Shown here piece by piece: positions 52,197 to 63,305 of a stretch of DNA of 64,000 nucleotides. The position numbers and the translations under genes were made by a program. Below the pieces are notes generated by a model. That model was not told where the DNA came from. It saw nothing but the letters and a program-made list of their open reading frames with translations, and did not search any database. How positions within the stretch are numbered: position 1 is the first letter of the stretch; each line of letters begins with the position of its first letter. The stretch is from Montifringilla adamsi. Its lineage: Eukaryota > Chordata > Aves > Passeriformes > Passeridae. The DNA is taken from assembly GCA_017590115.1 (NCBI GenBank), contig JAGGNK010012559.1, positions 6,629,919-6,693,918 on the forward strand, given 5' to 3'.

Positions 52197-52682
52197 TCAG
52201 TGCTTCAGCAGGTCTCCCAGGTCATATGTCTCAAAGAGGTCTGTGACACCCTCACCCTCAAGCCCCCAGAGATAATCATCCTGTTCCAGGGGGGGAGAGA
52301 AGGCAATGAAGGTTCCCAAGTCCAGGCGGGAGGGGGTGCAGGGCAGCTGGTCCTCCGTCTCCTGCAGAAGGTGGGCAGGGGAGCCCAGGAGCCCAGGCTC
52401 CATCTCCAGCAGTGAGCTGGGTCCCCCCTGGATGGGGAGAGGCAGAGATAGGGGTGAGAGAGGACTTCCTGTGCCCCCCCAGCTCTGGGAGATGGGGTGG
52501 GGTGGCTGTGTGGCTGATGGGGAGCTGTTCGTCAAGCCAAGGGGTACGGGGTGGTCCTGTGGGGAGGTGGCAGCAGAGGGAACAGGGTGGTTCTTGGTCG
52601 GGGTTTCCTCCATGATCTCCTCTGGGCAGAGGTACACCTCGATGGGGCCGTTGGTGCTCTTCAGGTAGAGCTGGAAGTTCTC
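52197..52682 (-). CDS. E2F2: E2F2 last coding exon (marked box end and RB-binding tail)
   Basis: Entered after CCCTCCCAG in phase 0 with [19 protein letters not shown]. The frame is open to the stop at 52199-52197. An internal 120-nt segment (52547-52428) has a strong acceptor and a weak GTACCC donor. Removing it would also preserve frame, so this may be two exons, as in mammals with seven E2F2 exons. Confidence 0.85.
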   Translation of the reverse strand, partial: ENFQLYLKSTNGPIEVYLCPEEIMEETPTKNHPVPSAATSPQDHPVPLGLTNSSPSATQPPHPISQSWGGTGSPLSPLSLPLPIQGGPSSLLEMEPGLLGSPAHLLQETEDQLPCTPSRLDLGTFIAFSPPLEQDDYLWGLEGEGVTDLFETYDLGDLLKH

Positions 52683-55600
52683 CTGGGAGGGCAGAGTAAG
52701 GCTCAGGGGGGGCACCCAGAAGGTCACCCATACCCCAACTCCACTAGCCCCAACCCATGAGGGATCCAGTTGGGGCATTGCAACCCTTGAAGGACCAGCT
52801 CAGGGTCAAACAGCCCCACGAAGACACCCCAAAACCACCCAGGGTCATGCTGGGCTGTGTCCTTGGTACACCCCAGAGGGACCCATTGAGGGTGGCATGG
52901 GTCCAGCATCACCGACACACACCTGGCTGAAGTCTGGCACCTCCAGCTGTGTCTCAGGGGGAGCCTTCACAGCAATCACCGTCTGCTCCTGGAAGCTGCT
53001 GATGGCTCGGAGGTCCTGGTAGGTGACATATGCCAGCGTGGACAGGGACAAGGTATAGGAAAAGGAGGGGCTGCAAGCAGGACATAACCATCACACCCCT
53101 CCAAACACCCCCCAAGCCCGGGGGAATCCAACTGGAGGAGAAGCGGCTCAGAGAGATCCCCAAGACCCTGCCCTCTCTCCCATCTCCCTCAGCAAGGATA
53201 TCTCTGATTGGTCTCATTGTCAGCCAGCTGCTGGATCTGCAGGGCACAGTCCTGCGTGAGCTGGTCCAGCATCCTCTCTGTCCTAGCCAGTTCGGCCAGC
53301 TCCCCACGCAGCACTTGTCGCTTTGCCACCATCGCTGCATCCTCGAAGATCCCTGTCCCCCTGCCAATGGAGATGGCATCTGAGTGATGGCACAGCACAC
53401 CCCACGTGTCCCCAAGCCACATGTCCCCCACCCTGCCCCATCCCTGTGTTCCATCACTTACATCCACTGGATGTGGTTCTTGGATTTCTTGCGGATGAGC
53501 TGGATGCCCTCCAGTACGTTGGTGATGTCGTAGATGCGACGTTTCTGGACCTCCAGCACCTCGGCAGCCCGGTTCAGATCCACAACGCCGTCGGGAGACT
53601 CGTTCAGCAAACGGATGAATTTCTTGGTGAGCAGCCCCAGTGAGGTGTCGTAGCGAGTCTTCTCCCCGGGAGACTTGGGGGCTGTGGGGAAACAAGAGAT
53701 CCACCCCATCCTCTCCTTAATTTGGGATGCGGGATGGAGGTGACATGGGGCTTGACATGAGAGGCCATGTTTTCCTTTCTTTAGTGTCAGATCTGGGACA
53801 GAGATTACATAGGGTTGGAGACAGATCTCCCCATCCTCTCCTTAGCCAGGTCCATGGGATGGAGGTATCACTGGGCTGGACTTGAGAGACCCACCCCATC
53901 CTCTCCTTCATGTGGGATATGGGCTGGAGGTGACATGACGTAGTGCTGGAGGGGACATGGTTCTAAGAGGGAAGAGAAGTGGGGTCTGCTCCCCCCAGCT
54001 TCCCCTGCCCCATCTCACCCCGCATCACTTACTCCTGGGGCTGGGGACCTGTGCCAGTGTCCAGCCCTTCCCCTTGGGCGTGCGAAATTCGGGGCCCTCC
54101 AGGTCCAGCTTCCTCTTGGCCTGGAGCACGAGAGAAAACCCTGCATTGTGGCCAAGCCAGACACCCCTCTGAGTTCCCCTAACCCCCCAGGGTCATCAGC
54201 CAAGCCCTGGTGCCACATCCTGGGGTGGGGGAATCCTGCAAGAGGCTCACCCAGTTGCAATACTCCTTTTGGGAAGGGGCACAGCAGCACCCAGCAATGT
54301 GAGAAGCCACAGGGAGAACTGGACAGAGAGGAGATGAGGGGTCCTATCACCCCCCATGACTTCCTGCACACCCTGGCAAGTCACAGGGAACCCAGTGGGA
54401 TTCCCCTCACCCCCAGCTCCTGGCAGGGCTCCATGGGCTGACCCCTGGGAATGCAGCAGCTCCAAAGCCAGATTCTCACCCTCCCACCTGGCCCACTGGG
54501 GTGCAGGATTTCACTTCCCCTCTCCCACCGGGTCATGGCTGAGGCAGCTGAGGGCACCCAGCTGCCACCAGCACACCTGGGACCAGCCGGGTTCAGCCTC
54601 CCCAGGGCCCCTGGACACATGCACCCAGCTGGAGGGAAACTGGGCTGAGGGAGTTATGCTGGCTTCTGGGAGGGGAGACAAACATCCCTGCACCTGCTGT
54701 CCCCTCACCACAGCAAGCAGCTCCTTGAAACCCCCACAAGGAACCCCGAGCAGCACTTGGGCAGAAGGGACCCAGGGAAAAATGCAGCAGAGTAAATGCA
54801 CAGGAGAACTGGAGGGTGTCACCAACCCCCCCCCAATACAAACAAATCCCCCAGTATCCCTTCACACCCACAAACACGCACAGGGTGATTTGTGAGGGAA
54901 CACTTTGGCTCAGCAGCAAAAAGCAGCCCCCCAGCCCCATCCCAACCCCCCAGCAGTACCTGCTCCCAGGCCGGGCTGTCCCACAGGGTCCCCCCCAGTA
55001 CGTCCCGCATGGCACCCAGGTCCCTGTGCCGGCTCCGACGGCGGCTCCCTTGGGAGCACAGCGCACTTTGCAGGGAAGGGTTGGGCACCTCGGCATCGTT
55101 CCCATCCGAGGGGGCTGGCAGGAGAGGCGCCAGGGGCTGTTTTCCTCCCCCCAGGCAGCCAGGTTGGTCCCGAGCTCCTGTGGGAATCTGTTGCCTCCCA
55201 CCCTTCCCCGAGCAGGTTTTTCCCAGTGAACTTGCCTCCAACCCCAGCCTCGAGCCCCCGGATCTGCCCCGGAGCTGCCGGCACCACAACAGTTAATGCC
55301 GAGCGCATGGGAAACACCTGCCTCAGATAAAACCCCATCCCTCTGCCAGCACGGGAGGGCGGGCATCACCCTGCCCCCGCCGGTGTCCCTTGCTTCTCCA
55401 GCATGGATGGCCATGGCCAATGTATGTTACCGTCACTGTTGGGGAGATCAGCTGCACCCCACCTACCCCAAGCAATGGGGAAACTGAGGCACAGAGCAAC
55501 CCACAGCAGGTCCTGGTGTTTCCAGACACCTCCAAATGCCCTGAATCCCCTGTCCCTGTGTGCAGGAGGGGATAAAGGTGACCCCTGCTTCCCCAGGTGT

Positions 55601-58600
55601 AGTTTTGGGGCGTGGGGGGCTTGGTGGGCTCAGACAGCGGCAGGACCCTGAGTTCTGGGACCCACCAGCAGGGGACAATGGACAAGGGGCTCCCTCCTGT
55701 GACCCAGCTGCCATCCCCCGAGCTGGGCAGGATTAGGCACACAACAGCTGAGTGGGGCACAGCAAAGGGCTCCCAGCACCCTACCAGCACTGGGGGAAGG
55801 GGGTGGGGGGTGAGATGAACCACAGTAGGTAGGGGAGCAGGGACCAAAGCCAAAGACCCCCCCCCAAGACATGGCAGGACCACCCCACGCCACTTGCCAT
55901 GGCTCCCCAGGATGGGGGAACATACCATCTACATGCAATATGGTGGTGCGGGTGGGAAATCAGGCTTGACCCCAAAATTTTGGGTGTAATATAAGGCAGT
56001 GAGGGGGCAGGCTGGGCCCCCTGCCAGCTCTGCCTGCCAAGCAGCCCTGAGCCCAGCCCTGGCGCCAGGGGCTACACCCTGAGCCCAGCCCAAGCATCAG
56101 AGCATCCCTCAGCCCCCCCGCGGAGGGCTCCTCCTGCCAACCTTCCCTTCCCAAGCATCAGAGCATCCCCTGCCTTCTCCGGGCTTGCCCGGACTCTGCC
56201 CGGCCCTTTGTGGGGCTCCCCCTAGTTCCCCCTTTTAGCAGCCCCACCGCCCCCTCGGGGGCGTGGGAATGCAGTGCCTGGGGCTGGCGGGGGGCCAAGA
56301 GGCACTGCAGGATCCTGCTGCTTGCTTGTGCTGAGGGGCTGCTGGGTCAGACCCCCACAGGTGCAGCCCCCTGCCTCGGGGTGGCTGAGGGCTAGCAGTG
56401 CACGAGATGCAGACCAGGGAATGAAGGCTGGTCCCAGATTTGGGAGACAGTGAGAGCACTGTGCACTGGGGAAGGAGACAGTACCCTCACCCCAAGAACT
56501 GCTCCCTACTCTGGGGTGCAGCCAACATCTGCATCCCCTCCAATAGCCCCATCCTGGGAGATGTTCCCCGGTAGAAAAGAGCAGGTGGCTTTAAAAGCCA
56601 TAGCCAAACAAGCTCCTCCAAAGGCAGCAGCACAATCACCACTTCCCCACCCATCCCTCCCCCAAAAATACCCCCTTTTGCCCATGCAGAAAACCCTTTG
56701 ATGGCATCAAGGTGGGATGGGATTATGTCACCCCTGTAGAATCTGGGGTGCTGCTGAGCAGGTTCTCCCACAACCCAGCACCCACAGGGGCTGCCAGTCA
56801 TGGTGGCTCTTTGCACGGATGGCTCAGCCCTGCCAGCTCGTTCAGAACCACAGAGGACTCTTGTCCCTGTTCAGGGTGGGGAGCTGGGATCCCACAGCAG
56901 AAACACCCCTCTCTCCAGTGCTCTTGCACAGCCCTAAGCCCCTACAGAGACCAGAGATGGGCAAACGCTGACGAAGGGATTGGCATGGGCTAAAACCACT
57001 CCAAAAGACACGTTTTTCCCTGGAGGAAAATGCATTTAATTACTCCAGAACCCTCAAATTGGAGAGTATGGTAAATTTAAGGCTTTTTTGGACGGTGAGA
57101 GACAACCTGTCCTGCTTTCCCGCGGGGTGATAGGCTCCTCCATGTGATCCCAGATCACTCTCATGTGCACACAGCCGGTAGGAGCGGCTGCAATTGCCCT
57201 GCTTGGGAGCTGGGAGGAAATGCTGGTATCTGATTGCCTCGGCTCTGCACACAAAGGTTGTGCCATAAACGGGGTGCGTGCGGCAGGAACCCCAGCTGTC
57301 AGGGCTGCCAGTGCCATACCGGGGCTGGAAATAGCATCTTCAGCACCGCAAACGGGACAATGGCAGCGGGAAATGGGGACGGGGGAATGCCTCTCGCAAG
57401 CCACCAAGAGGGAGAGAGGAGAGCCTCATGTCCCCAGCTGCCACATGAGCCCCCAGACCCTGCTCAAGGGACAGCTGTGGGCAGCAGCACGTGGAACATC
57501 TCCTTGTGTGGGTGATGGTGGTGGTGATGACAAAGAGGCAGTTAGCCCAAAACCTCTTCATCCCAGATGTCACTTAAGGACAAGCAATTTATGTCCCCAA
57601 GTGTAACACAGGACCGCCCCCCAGCCCCCTCCCCAGCCACATTTAGGGGACAGCGGCAGGAAGGAGTACCCTGAGCACTGGAGTGGGTGATGATGATGAT
57701 GATGATGATGACGACAAAGGGGCCACTAGCCCAAAACCAGCTCTGCACATCCACAGAAATGGTACTGGGCGTCTGTGGGGTGTTTTTAAGGGAGGGGGCA
57801 GCAATGATGGTGTCTTCTTAAACAACAGACCCCAGCAGTGTTGGATGTCTCAGGCGGTTCGGAGACAAAGAGGCCAGAGAGGAGACAGGTGGTCCCTAAG
57901 TCCCCCGGGGTGGGACTCAAAACAGCCGCATCCAGCCCCCCAGGCATGGCACAAAGGGGGAAGCAAAGACACTCCCTCTCCCTCCGCTGTGGCAATGTCC
58001 CCAGCTGGCACCAAGCATGAGGGATTGGGAAAAGGGGAGGGGGCGGGAGAGGAATAAATAAATAAATCAAGCTTTGGGAACACTAAATCAGTGTTAGCGG
58101 GGTCTGGGATCCCTCCCAGGACCGAGGAAAACAGAGGCTCACAGTGAGGGCTGGATGTGTGCCCAGGCTGGAGCAGGCAGGAATTAAATGCCAGCTGCTG
58201 GTGGGGCCGACGACTCGGAGGGGGCCCTCCGGGAGCAGGGACAGGCTGGGCAGAGCCTCCTGTGTGCCCCGACAATGGGCACAGGGCCAGCACCCGACTT
58301 GTGCCTCACTTTCTCTGTTTAGGGGTAGCTTTGTAGCTTAGTGTTGGGCTTTACAAACACAACCGTGACCCCGCGGCTTGGCGGCAGGGATGTGGGACAG
58401 CAGCCCCGTACACAACTCCCAGCACCAGGGTTTGAGCTATAAAGCCTTGGGGTGATCCATGGAGGATGAGACACCCCCCCTCCCCAAAAACCAGCCATTG
58501 CCAGCCCCACTGTAGCCACGGGAAGAAACCAAGGTTGGAAAGCGACCCCTGTTCCGTGTCCCCCACCTCCCAGGGTGGCGGGTCACCCTGGGGGTCACAG

Positions 58601-59344
58601 CTCCAAAGTGGGGAGAGCCAGTGGGCAGGGCTGGTGCCCCCTGCCCAGAGCAGGCGGGGGCTCTGCCTCTGCCCACTCCTCATTTCCCCACCACAGAAAG
58701 GGCTTCTCAAAGGGCCTGGGATTGCTGACCGGGTGCTGAGGCACAACCCGGACTTTTTGCAAGCTGGAGAAAGGAAATGAGGCTGAAAAAGGCCAAGAAG
58801 CGGAAGTTGGAGCCGCGGGCACGCAGGGGCGAGGGGAAGTTGAGAAACATTTGAGCCATTTCACAGCGACTTCTGATTTCAGAGCTCACCCTCCCCCACT
58901 CTCAGAAAGACACATTAGAGGGTGCAGACCCCAATGCAATCTGCAAAATTTGAGAGGGGGCTGTACACGCTGAGGTCACCCAGCCCTTGCTCCCCACCCA
59001 GCACCATCCCCAGCGCCTGCAGCAATACCCGAGGAAGAGACAGGGTGCAGACATCTTACCGGCAGCCGTCCCGCCGAGGCTGTGCAGAGGGTCCTGAGCT
59101 CGGGGCCTTGGGGGGTGTCACAGAGGCACCCGCCCCGTGGAGCGGGGGCGCTGACAGCCGCCGGCGTGTAGACCTCGGTGAAACAGCCCGTGGATAACGG
59201 GGGGCTGCCCAGGCTGGAAGCCCCCGGATCACAGGAGACCATCACTGACATGACCTTCTTCGGGTGGTGCTGGGGAGGGGGGGACGGGAGGGCGGTACCC
59301 CCCCTCCCCGGGGCGGGGGACACTCCCCTGGGGAGCCGCAGCAT
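52197..59344 (-). CDS. E2F2: Transcription factor E2F2
   Basis: E2F2 heterodimerises with DP proteins to control S-phase genes and is held in check by RB. Exons: 59344-59060, 54120-54033, 53681-53462, 53360-53202, 53037-52923, 52682-52197. Phases join and give 450 aa (human 437). Features: cyclin A-binding RXL-type motif in AKRKLDLEG (aa 96-104); winged-helix DNA-binding domain, aa 125-197 ([34 protein letters not shown]); leucine-rich dimerisation and marked box to about aa 330 ([38 protein letters not shown]). The C-terminal RB-binding motif is [20 protein letters not shown] followed by LGDLL. The AKRKLDLEG segment and tail distinguish it from E2F1/E2F3. Start: the first in-frame ATG, at 59344, is chosen; [10 protein letters not shown] downstream is an alternative. 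Intron 53201-53038 is AT-AC. Confidence 0.95.
52923..53037 (-). CDS. E2F2: E2F2 marked-box exon
   Basis: It encodes [20 protein letters not shown] followed by [18 protein letters not shown] (38 codons plus one shared base). It begins directly after an AC dinucleotide at 53039-53038. There is no AG at the position required by the frame. Confidence 0.92.
53038..53201 (-). other. E2F2: U12-type AT-AC intron in E2F2
   Basis: A 164-nt intron. Its donor ATATCCTT (53201-53194) matches the minor-spliceosome consensus exactly. The branch-like element is TTCCTATAC (53061-53053), with its A 16 bases from the end. The 3' end is AC. Joining 53202 to 53037 restores Asn-Gln-Arg-Leu-Ala-Tyr in frame. E2F genes are known carriers of minor introns. 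Confidence 0.93.
53202..53360 (-). CDS. E2F2: E2F2 dimerisation (leucine-zipper) exon
   Basis: It encodes [20 protein letters not shown], then heptad leucines through [23 protein letters not shown]. It is entered in phase 2 after ATTGGCAG. Confidence 0.93.
53462..53681 (-). CDS. E2F2: E2F2 DNA-binding-domain exon
   Basis: It contains the invariant RRIYD recognition motif and [20 protein letters not shown]. Acceptor CCCCACAG; donor AT|GTAAGTG. Confidence 0.95.
54033..54120 (-). CDS. E2F2: E2F2 cyclin-binding exon
   Basis: [20 protein letters not shown] and on to TLAQVPSPR, entered after GTGCTCCAG, donor A|GTAAGTG. It holds the cyclin A-binding motif and a basic nuclear-localisation-like patch. 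Confidence 0.92.
54121..59059 (-). other. E2F2: E2F2 intron 1
   Basis: A 4.9-kb GT-AG intron. It contains a (GAT)n tract at 57687-57711, a diverged duplication at 57450-57740, a repeated CCCAAGCATCAGAGCATCCC at 56090 and 56151, and (AATA)n near 58052. No exon was recognised. Confidence 0.8.
57687..57711. repeat. (GAT)n microsatellite
   Basis: About eight GAT units in E2F2 intron 1, inside the second copy of a diverged duplication. Confidence 0.9.
59060..59344 (-). CDS. E2F2: E2F2 coding exon 1
   Basis: It encodes a poorly conserved N-terminus ending TASAGRLP before donor CCG|GTAAGATG, matching the 'AGRLP-AKRKL' junction of other E2F2 proteins. Start choice is the upstream ATG ([14 protein letters not shown]). 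The segment [20 protein letters not shown] resembles the E2F family N-terminal motif. The frame has no earlier ATG. Confidence 0.85.
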
Positions 59345-59693
59345 TGCAAAGTCCTTTCTGAGAAGCCCGGCCCGGGGGAGGGGGCAGGAGCACCCCGCGA
59401 TTCCGTAGCCGGGAGTGGGGGGTCACAATCTCAGCCGTGGCATTTTGGGGGAGCGGGGAGGCGTTCCGCGGTCGATGTCACCGGCCGGTCCCCAAATTCC
59501 CCCCGAAAAACCCACAAAGAAGGCGGCGGCGATGCCGCCGAAACCGGCGGAAAATTCGCTTTTGGCCCCAAAAATCAGCCGCACTGGGGCCGTATGGGCC
59601 GGGGCTGCCGGAGAGCGGCCCCGCCTGGGCCGGGACCCCCGTGCCCGGCTCCACTCCCTCCCGATCGCGCCCGGCCCCGAGCGCTTCTTTTCT

Positions 59694-59708
<15 letters not shown>

Positions 59709-59752
<44 letters not shown>
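59709..59752. repeat. Poly-T tract (44 T) in the E2F2 5' region
   Basis: An uninterrupted 44-base T run, preceded by a TTTTC-rich stretch from 59687. It sits between the promoter motifs and the coding start (poly-A on the gene strand). Confidence 0.95.
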
Positions 59753-59766
59753 CCGGTTTTTTTTAA

Positions 59767-59909
59767 GCGCCAAAACCCGTGCCGCGAAATTCGGAATTCC
59801 CGCGGAAAACGCCGAGTGCTGATTGGCTGTCGCGCCGCGGCCCCGCCCCTCTCTGCGGCCGGGTGGGGCCTTAAAGCGGTCGCGGGCGGGCGGGGTCATT
59901 TATGCAAAT
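59767..59909 (-). promoter_or_regulatory. E2F2: E2F2 promoter motif cluster
   Basis: On the minus strand: a perfect E2F site TTTTGGCGC (59775-59767); a second E2F-like dyad TTTTCCGCGGGAA (59809-59797); a CCAAT box in AGCCAATCAG (59826-59822); GC boxes (CCCGCCC); and an octamer, ATGCAAAT on the plus strand at 59902-59909. CpG-rich and TATA-less. Autoregulation by E2F is known for mammalian E2F2, so the E2F sites fit. Confidence 0.7.
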
Positions 59910-61587
59910 AAGGGGAGGGACCCTCTTGAGACCGCCTGCCGGGGGTAGGAGGGCTTTGCGTTGGGGATCGGGACTAGAATATATTTTCTGTTACTTATTT
60001 ATTTTTCAGAAGATGCCCCCCATCAATCTGGTGGGGTCTACCCTGGGGGCTGCAACCCTCCAACCCCATCATCCTGCATTCCTCACCATTCTCTTATCTC
60101 CATCAAGCCCCAGTCCTCATCTTCTCATCCTCAGCCCACCCTTCCCATCGTTCCCCCACCCCTATCCCCAGTAGCAGCAACCCAGGGTAGGGGAGAGGGA
60201 GCCGCATCTATTTAAAATAAAAATTTTGGCTTCCATTAGCCAGAGGCTGTCTGGCACGTCCCCACCCTGCAGACAGTGCTATTGGGGGAGGGCAGAGATC
60301 TCAGAGGGGCTCAGCATGAGGAGATTTGGCCCCTGGTTCACTCACAGTTTGTTCAGCTTGGTGCTCATTGCTCCACATGCATCCCACCCATGTCCTTGGA
60401 ATACACCAAGTCTTCTGACAAAGTGGAGGGAGAAAAAGGGGATGAAGGACACCCAAGCTGGCCTGCAGGGTATTTCAGAGTGCAGCAGTAACAGGAATCA
60501 CTGAGGCAATGGCAAACCCCTGAGCGAGGGCAACTCTGACCGTTACTGACACCAGTAAAAGGCCACCACAGCCACTGAGACAGGCCAGGGTTTAATTTTG
60601 CTGAGGCCACCAAGCCACAACAGTTGGTTTCTCTTCATCCCTCTCTATCACCTTGTTTGTCTCTATCCACTGGTTCCTCTCCATTCCCTGATTTGTCTCC
60701 ATTACCTGGTTGCCTCCATCCATTCATTCCTCCCCATTGTTCTTCTCTCCATCATTCTCCTCTCCAGGAAGAGCCAACTCCATGCTCAGGTCAGGGATAA
60801 GGATAATTATGTGCAGAAATGGACTTCTGTGTGAAAAAGCCTCTTGGAATACAGACAGATGGACACATGCTGAGCATGGCCTCTGCTGTGGATGAGGAAG
60901 GACAGCAGACCTCCAGACTCCAACTCAGCTGGGAGAGACACCCAGAAATGTGCCAGGAGCCTTGGATCAAGGATAGACATTTGCCTCCCACCGTGCAAGA
61001 CTCTGAGGCAGAACAAAAGGCCTAGCAGCAGTGATGCTACCCCAGCTGGGCAGGACAACCCCTGTGCCAGCAGTGTGGCCGAGCTTGGCAAATCAACCCA
61101 CCCAGACCTTCTTCTTCCTCTCTGTGGGAAGAAGGCAACTGCTGTCCCGATCCCAGTGCACAAAGACAAGGCCACGACCAGCAGAGTGGATAAATTTGTG
61201 TTATTTGCCTGCCTTGGGCTCGCTCCAGTGGGTGACCCGTGGGACAAGGACATTGGGGGTGCCTGGTAGCTTGTGTCCTCAACTCCCCCACTTTGGACAA
61301 AGCAGAGGTGATGTCCCCACATGTTGTTAGTGTGACCTCACTGGGGTAAGGGCTGACCCAGAAGGTGGGAAAACTTGTTGGCCCTCATCCCCTCAGCTGT
61401 GGTGAGGGACAGCTGAGGGAGGAGTCAAGGGTATGTTTCCCAAGCCTTTTCCAGCCTTTCCAGCCATGGCTTTCCACCAGCGAAGTCCTCTCCCATACCA
61501 GAAGACACAGACTTGTATCTTCCTGTGACACCAAGGTGTCCAGAAGGGCAGGCCATGCACCAGCTTCCACCCTGCAAGCCAGAGGGG

Positions 61588-61640
61588 TTTGGATTGGAAA
61601 GGATCTTAGAGACCATCTCATTCCGTGATGTTGCAGAGGT
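61588..61640 (-). mobile_element. Possible antisense CR1 3' scrap
   Basis: GGATTGGAAAGGATCTTAGA followed by GACCATCTCATTCC resembles the reverse complement of the CR1 terminus, but it is short and diverged. Confidence 0.45.
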
Positions 61641-62825
61641 CTGGGATGATCTTGTGGATGGCCTGAAGCAGCCCTAATCAGCCCCTTGACCAACGTCCTC
61701 ACCCGGGAGCAAGGCGAGAGATCCCATCACTGTGCTGGCTGTAGGGGAAGGAGCCAGGAGACCTCTCCTAGCTTCTCCCCTGAGGGTCTTGGGAGGGTCT
61801 GAACTGCACCCGAAGGCAGGGTGAAGAGCTGATGGTGAAGAACAGCTAATGATGTTGCTTTTCCCAGAGCATATTGAGCACATGGAATAGTGGTGCTACA
61901 CCTGGGCCCCTGCATCTCCACCAGAAGGCACCACCAGAGGCTCAGGGGTACAGCCCCCACATCATCGCTCACCTCAGGATCTGGAAATTATTTTGCAGAT
62001 TCAGCTTGGAGGCGAGGGACCTCATCAGGATGCAGAGCACAAGGCTGCCTATATCTCAGAAGCAGGGGGCTGAAGCTGGGCTGTGGACCCCAAATGATAT
62101 CCCATCCCCTAATGTTCCTCCCCAAGGAACATTCCCAGGAGAGAGGGGGTGCAAGGGGTGCTGATGCCCTATGGCTCTGCCCAAAGTGGGGGGAACAGCT
62201 GTCCCAGGAGCATGTGATGGGCCACTAGGCGAGCACAGGTGATGGGCCACTAGGAGAGCACAGGTGGCCAGCAGCCCCCACAGCCCAATGCCACACACCC
62301 CTGTGCCTGGAATGGGGGCAACAGAGGAGGTCCCAGTCTTTTCTGGAAGGGCACCAGAGAAGGTCCTGGTCCTTCACAAGGGGAACATCAGAGGAGATCC
62401 CAATTCTTGCCGGGATAGGCACTGGGGGAAGTCCTGGTCGTTTCCACGGGTACACCAGAGGAAATCTGAAATCCCAGTTCTTCCCGAGGGGAGAACCTTT
62501 CCGGCCAGCCGGGCTCTTCTTCCTCTGCCCTGGAGACGGCAGCAGCGAGTCGCGGCTGCAGGGCCAGCACCGCTCCGTTGTCCCCGGCAGATTTTGAGAC
62601 GTGCGTGAAGCCTCTGTCCCACCGTGGGACAAAGCCCTGATGTCACCTGTGGGACAGGGAAGACAAAGGGCTGACAGGAACAAGCGAGTTGGCTATCACG
62701 ACGGAGGATGGTCTCCACGGGGGTGGGGAGGGAGCAGGAATAGCTTCCTCTAATTCCACAGCATCCCTGGGGGCTCCAGCCAAGGGGGTGCTGAGCCCCT
62801 ACACAGGCTGGTTTGCAGGATGAGC

Positions 62826-63305
62826 CCTCCCGTGCATACATGCATACGGGCGTGTATGCATACATGCAGCACATACATCAGTGTGCCTGTATTTTCAGTG
62901 TGCACAGGCGTGTGTCGGTGCCTATGGGCATATTGTGAATATACACGGGCATGGGTGTCAGTGCGTGCACACGTGTGAGTGTGCCCGGACACAGCCGTCA
63001 GCATCTGCACACACACGTGTGAGTGCACACAGCCGTGTGTAACTGAACACAGTCGTGTATGCACATCTGCCCGTGTGAGCGTGCACAGACACGCGTGTCA
63101 GTGTCTGCAAGCACGTAAGTGCACACAGGTGCGTGCAAATGCACAGTCACGCGTGCATACGTGCACACACGTGTGAATGTGCTCATGCCACACGTGTCAG
63201 TGAGTGTACGTGAGCAACCGTGCGCGTGTGAGCGCCCACGCCCAGCGGCCAGAAACCCTCCACGCGTGAGCGCGCCTGGCCAAGGTCACGCGTGTGCGCG
63301 CAGCA
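62826..63305. repeat. Degenerate CACGTGTGAG/GTGCACAC repeat
   Basis: About 480 bp of variants of 'cacacgtgtgagtgcacac', 'cgcgtgtcagtg' and 'catacatgcat'. Alternating purine-pyrimidine sequence of this kind favours Z-DNA. Many E-box cores CACGTG and CACGCG occur by virtue of the repeat. Confidence 0.8.

Noticed and set aside
59990..60180. Plus-strand acceptor-like site (TTATTTTTCAG) followed by an open frame
   Set aside because: No donor, no upstream exon and no recognisable protein. A divergent non-coding transcript is possible but unsupported.
60807..61322. 171-codon minus-strand frame with a hydrophobic segment
   Set aside because: No similarity recognised, no splice context, and overlapped by frames on the other strand.
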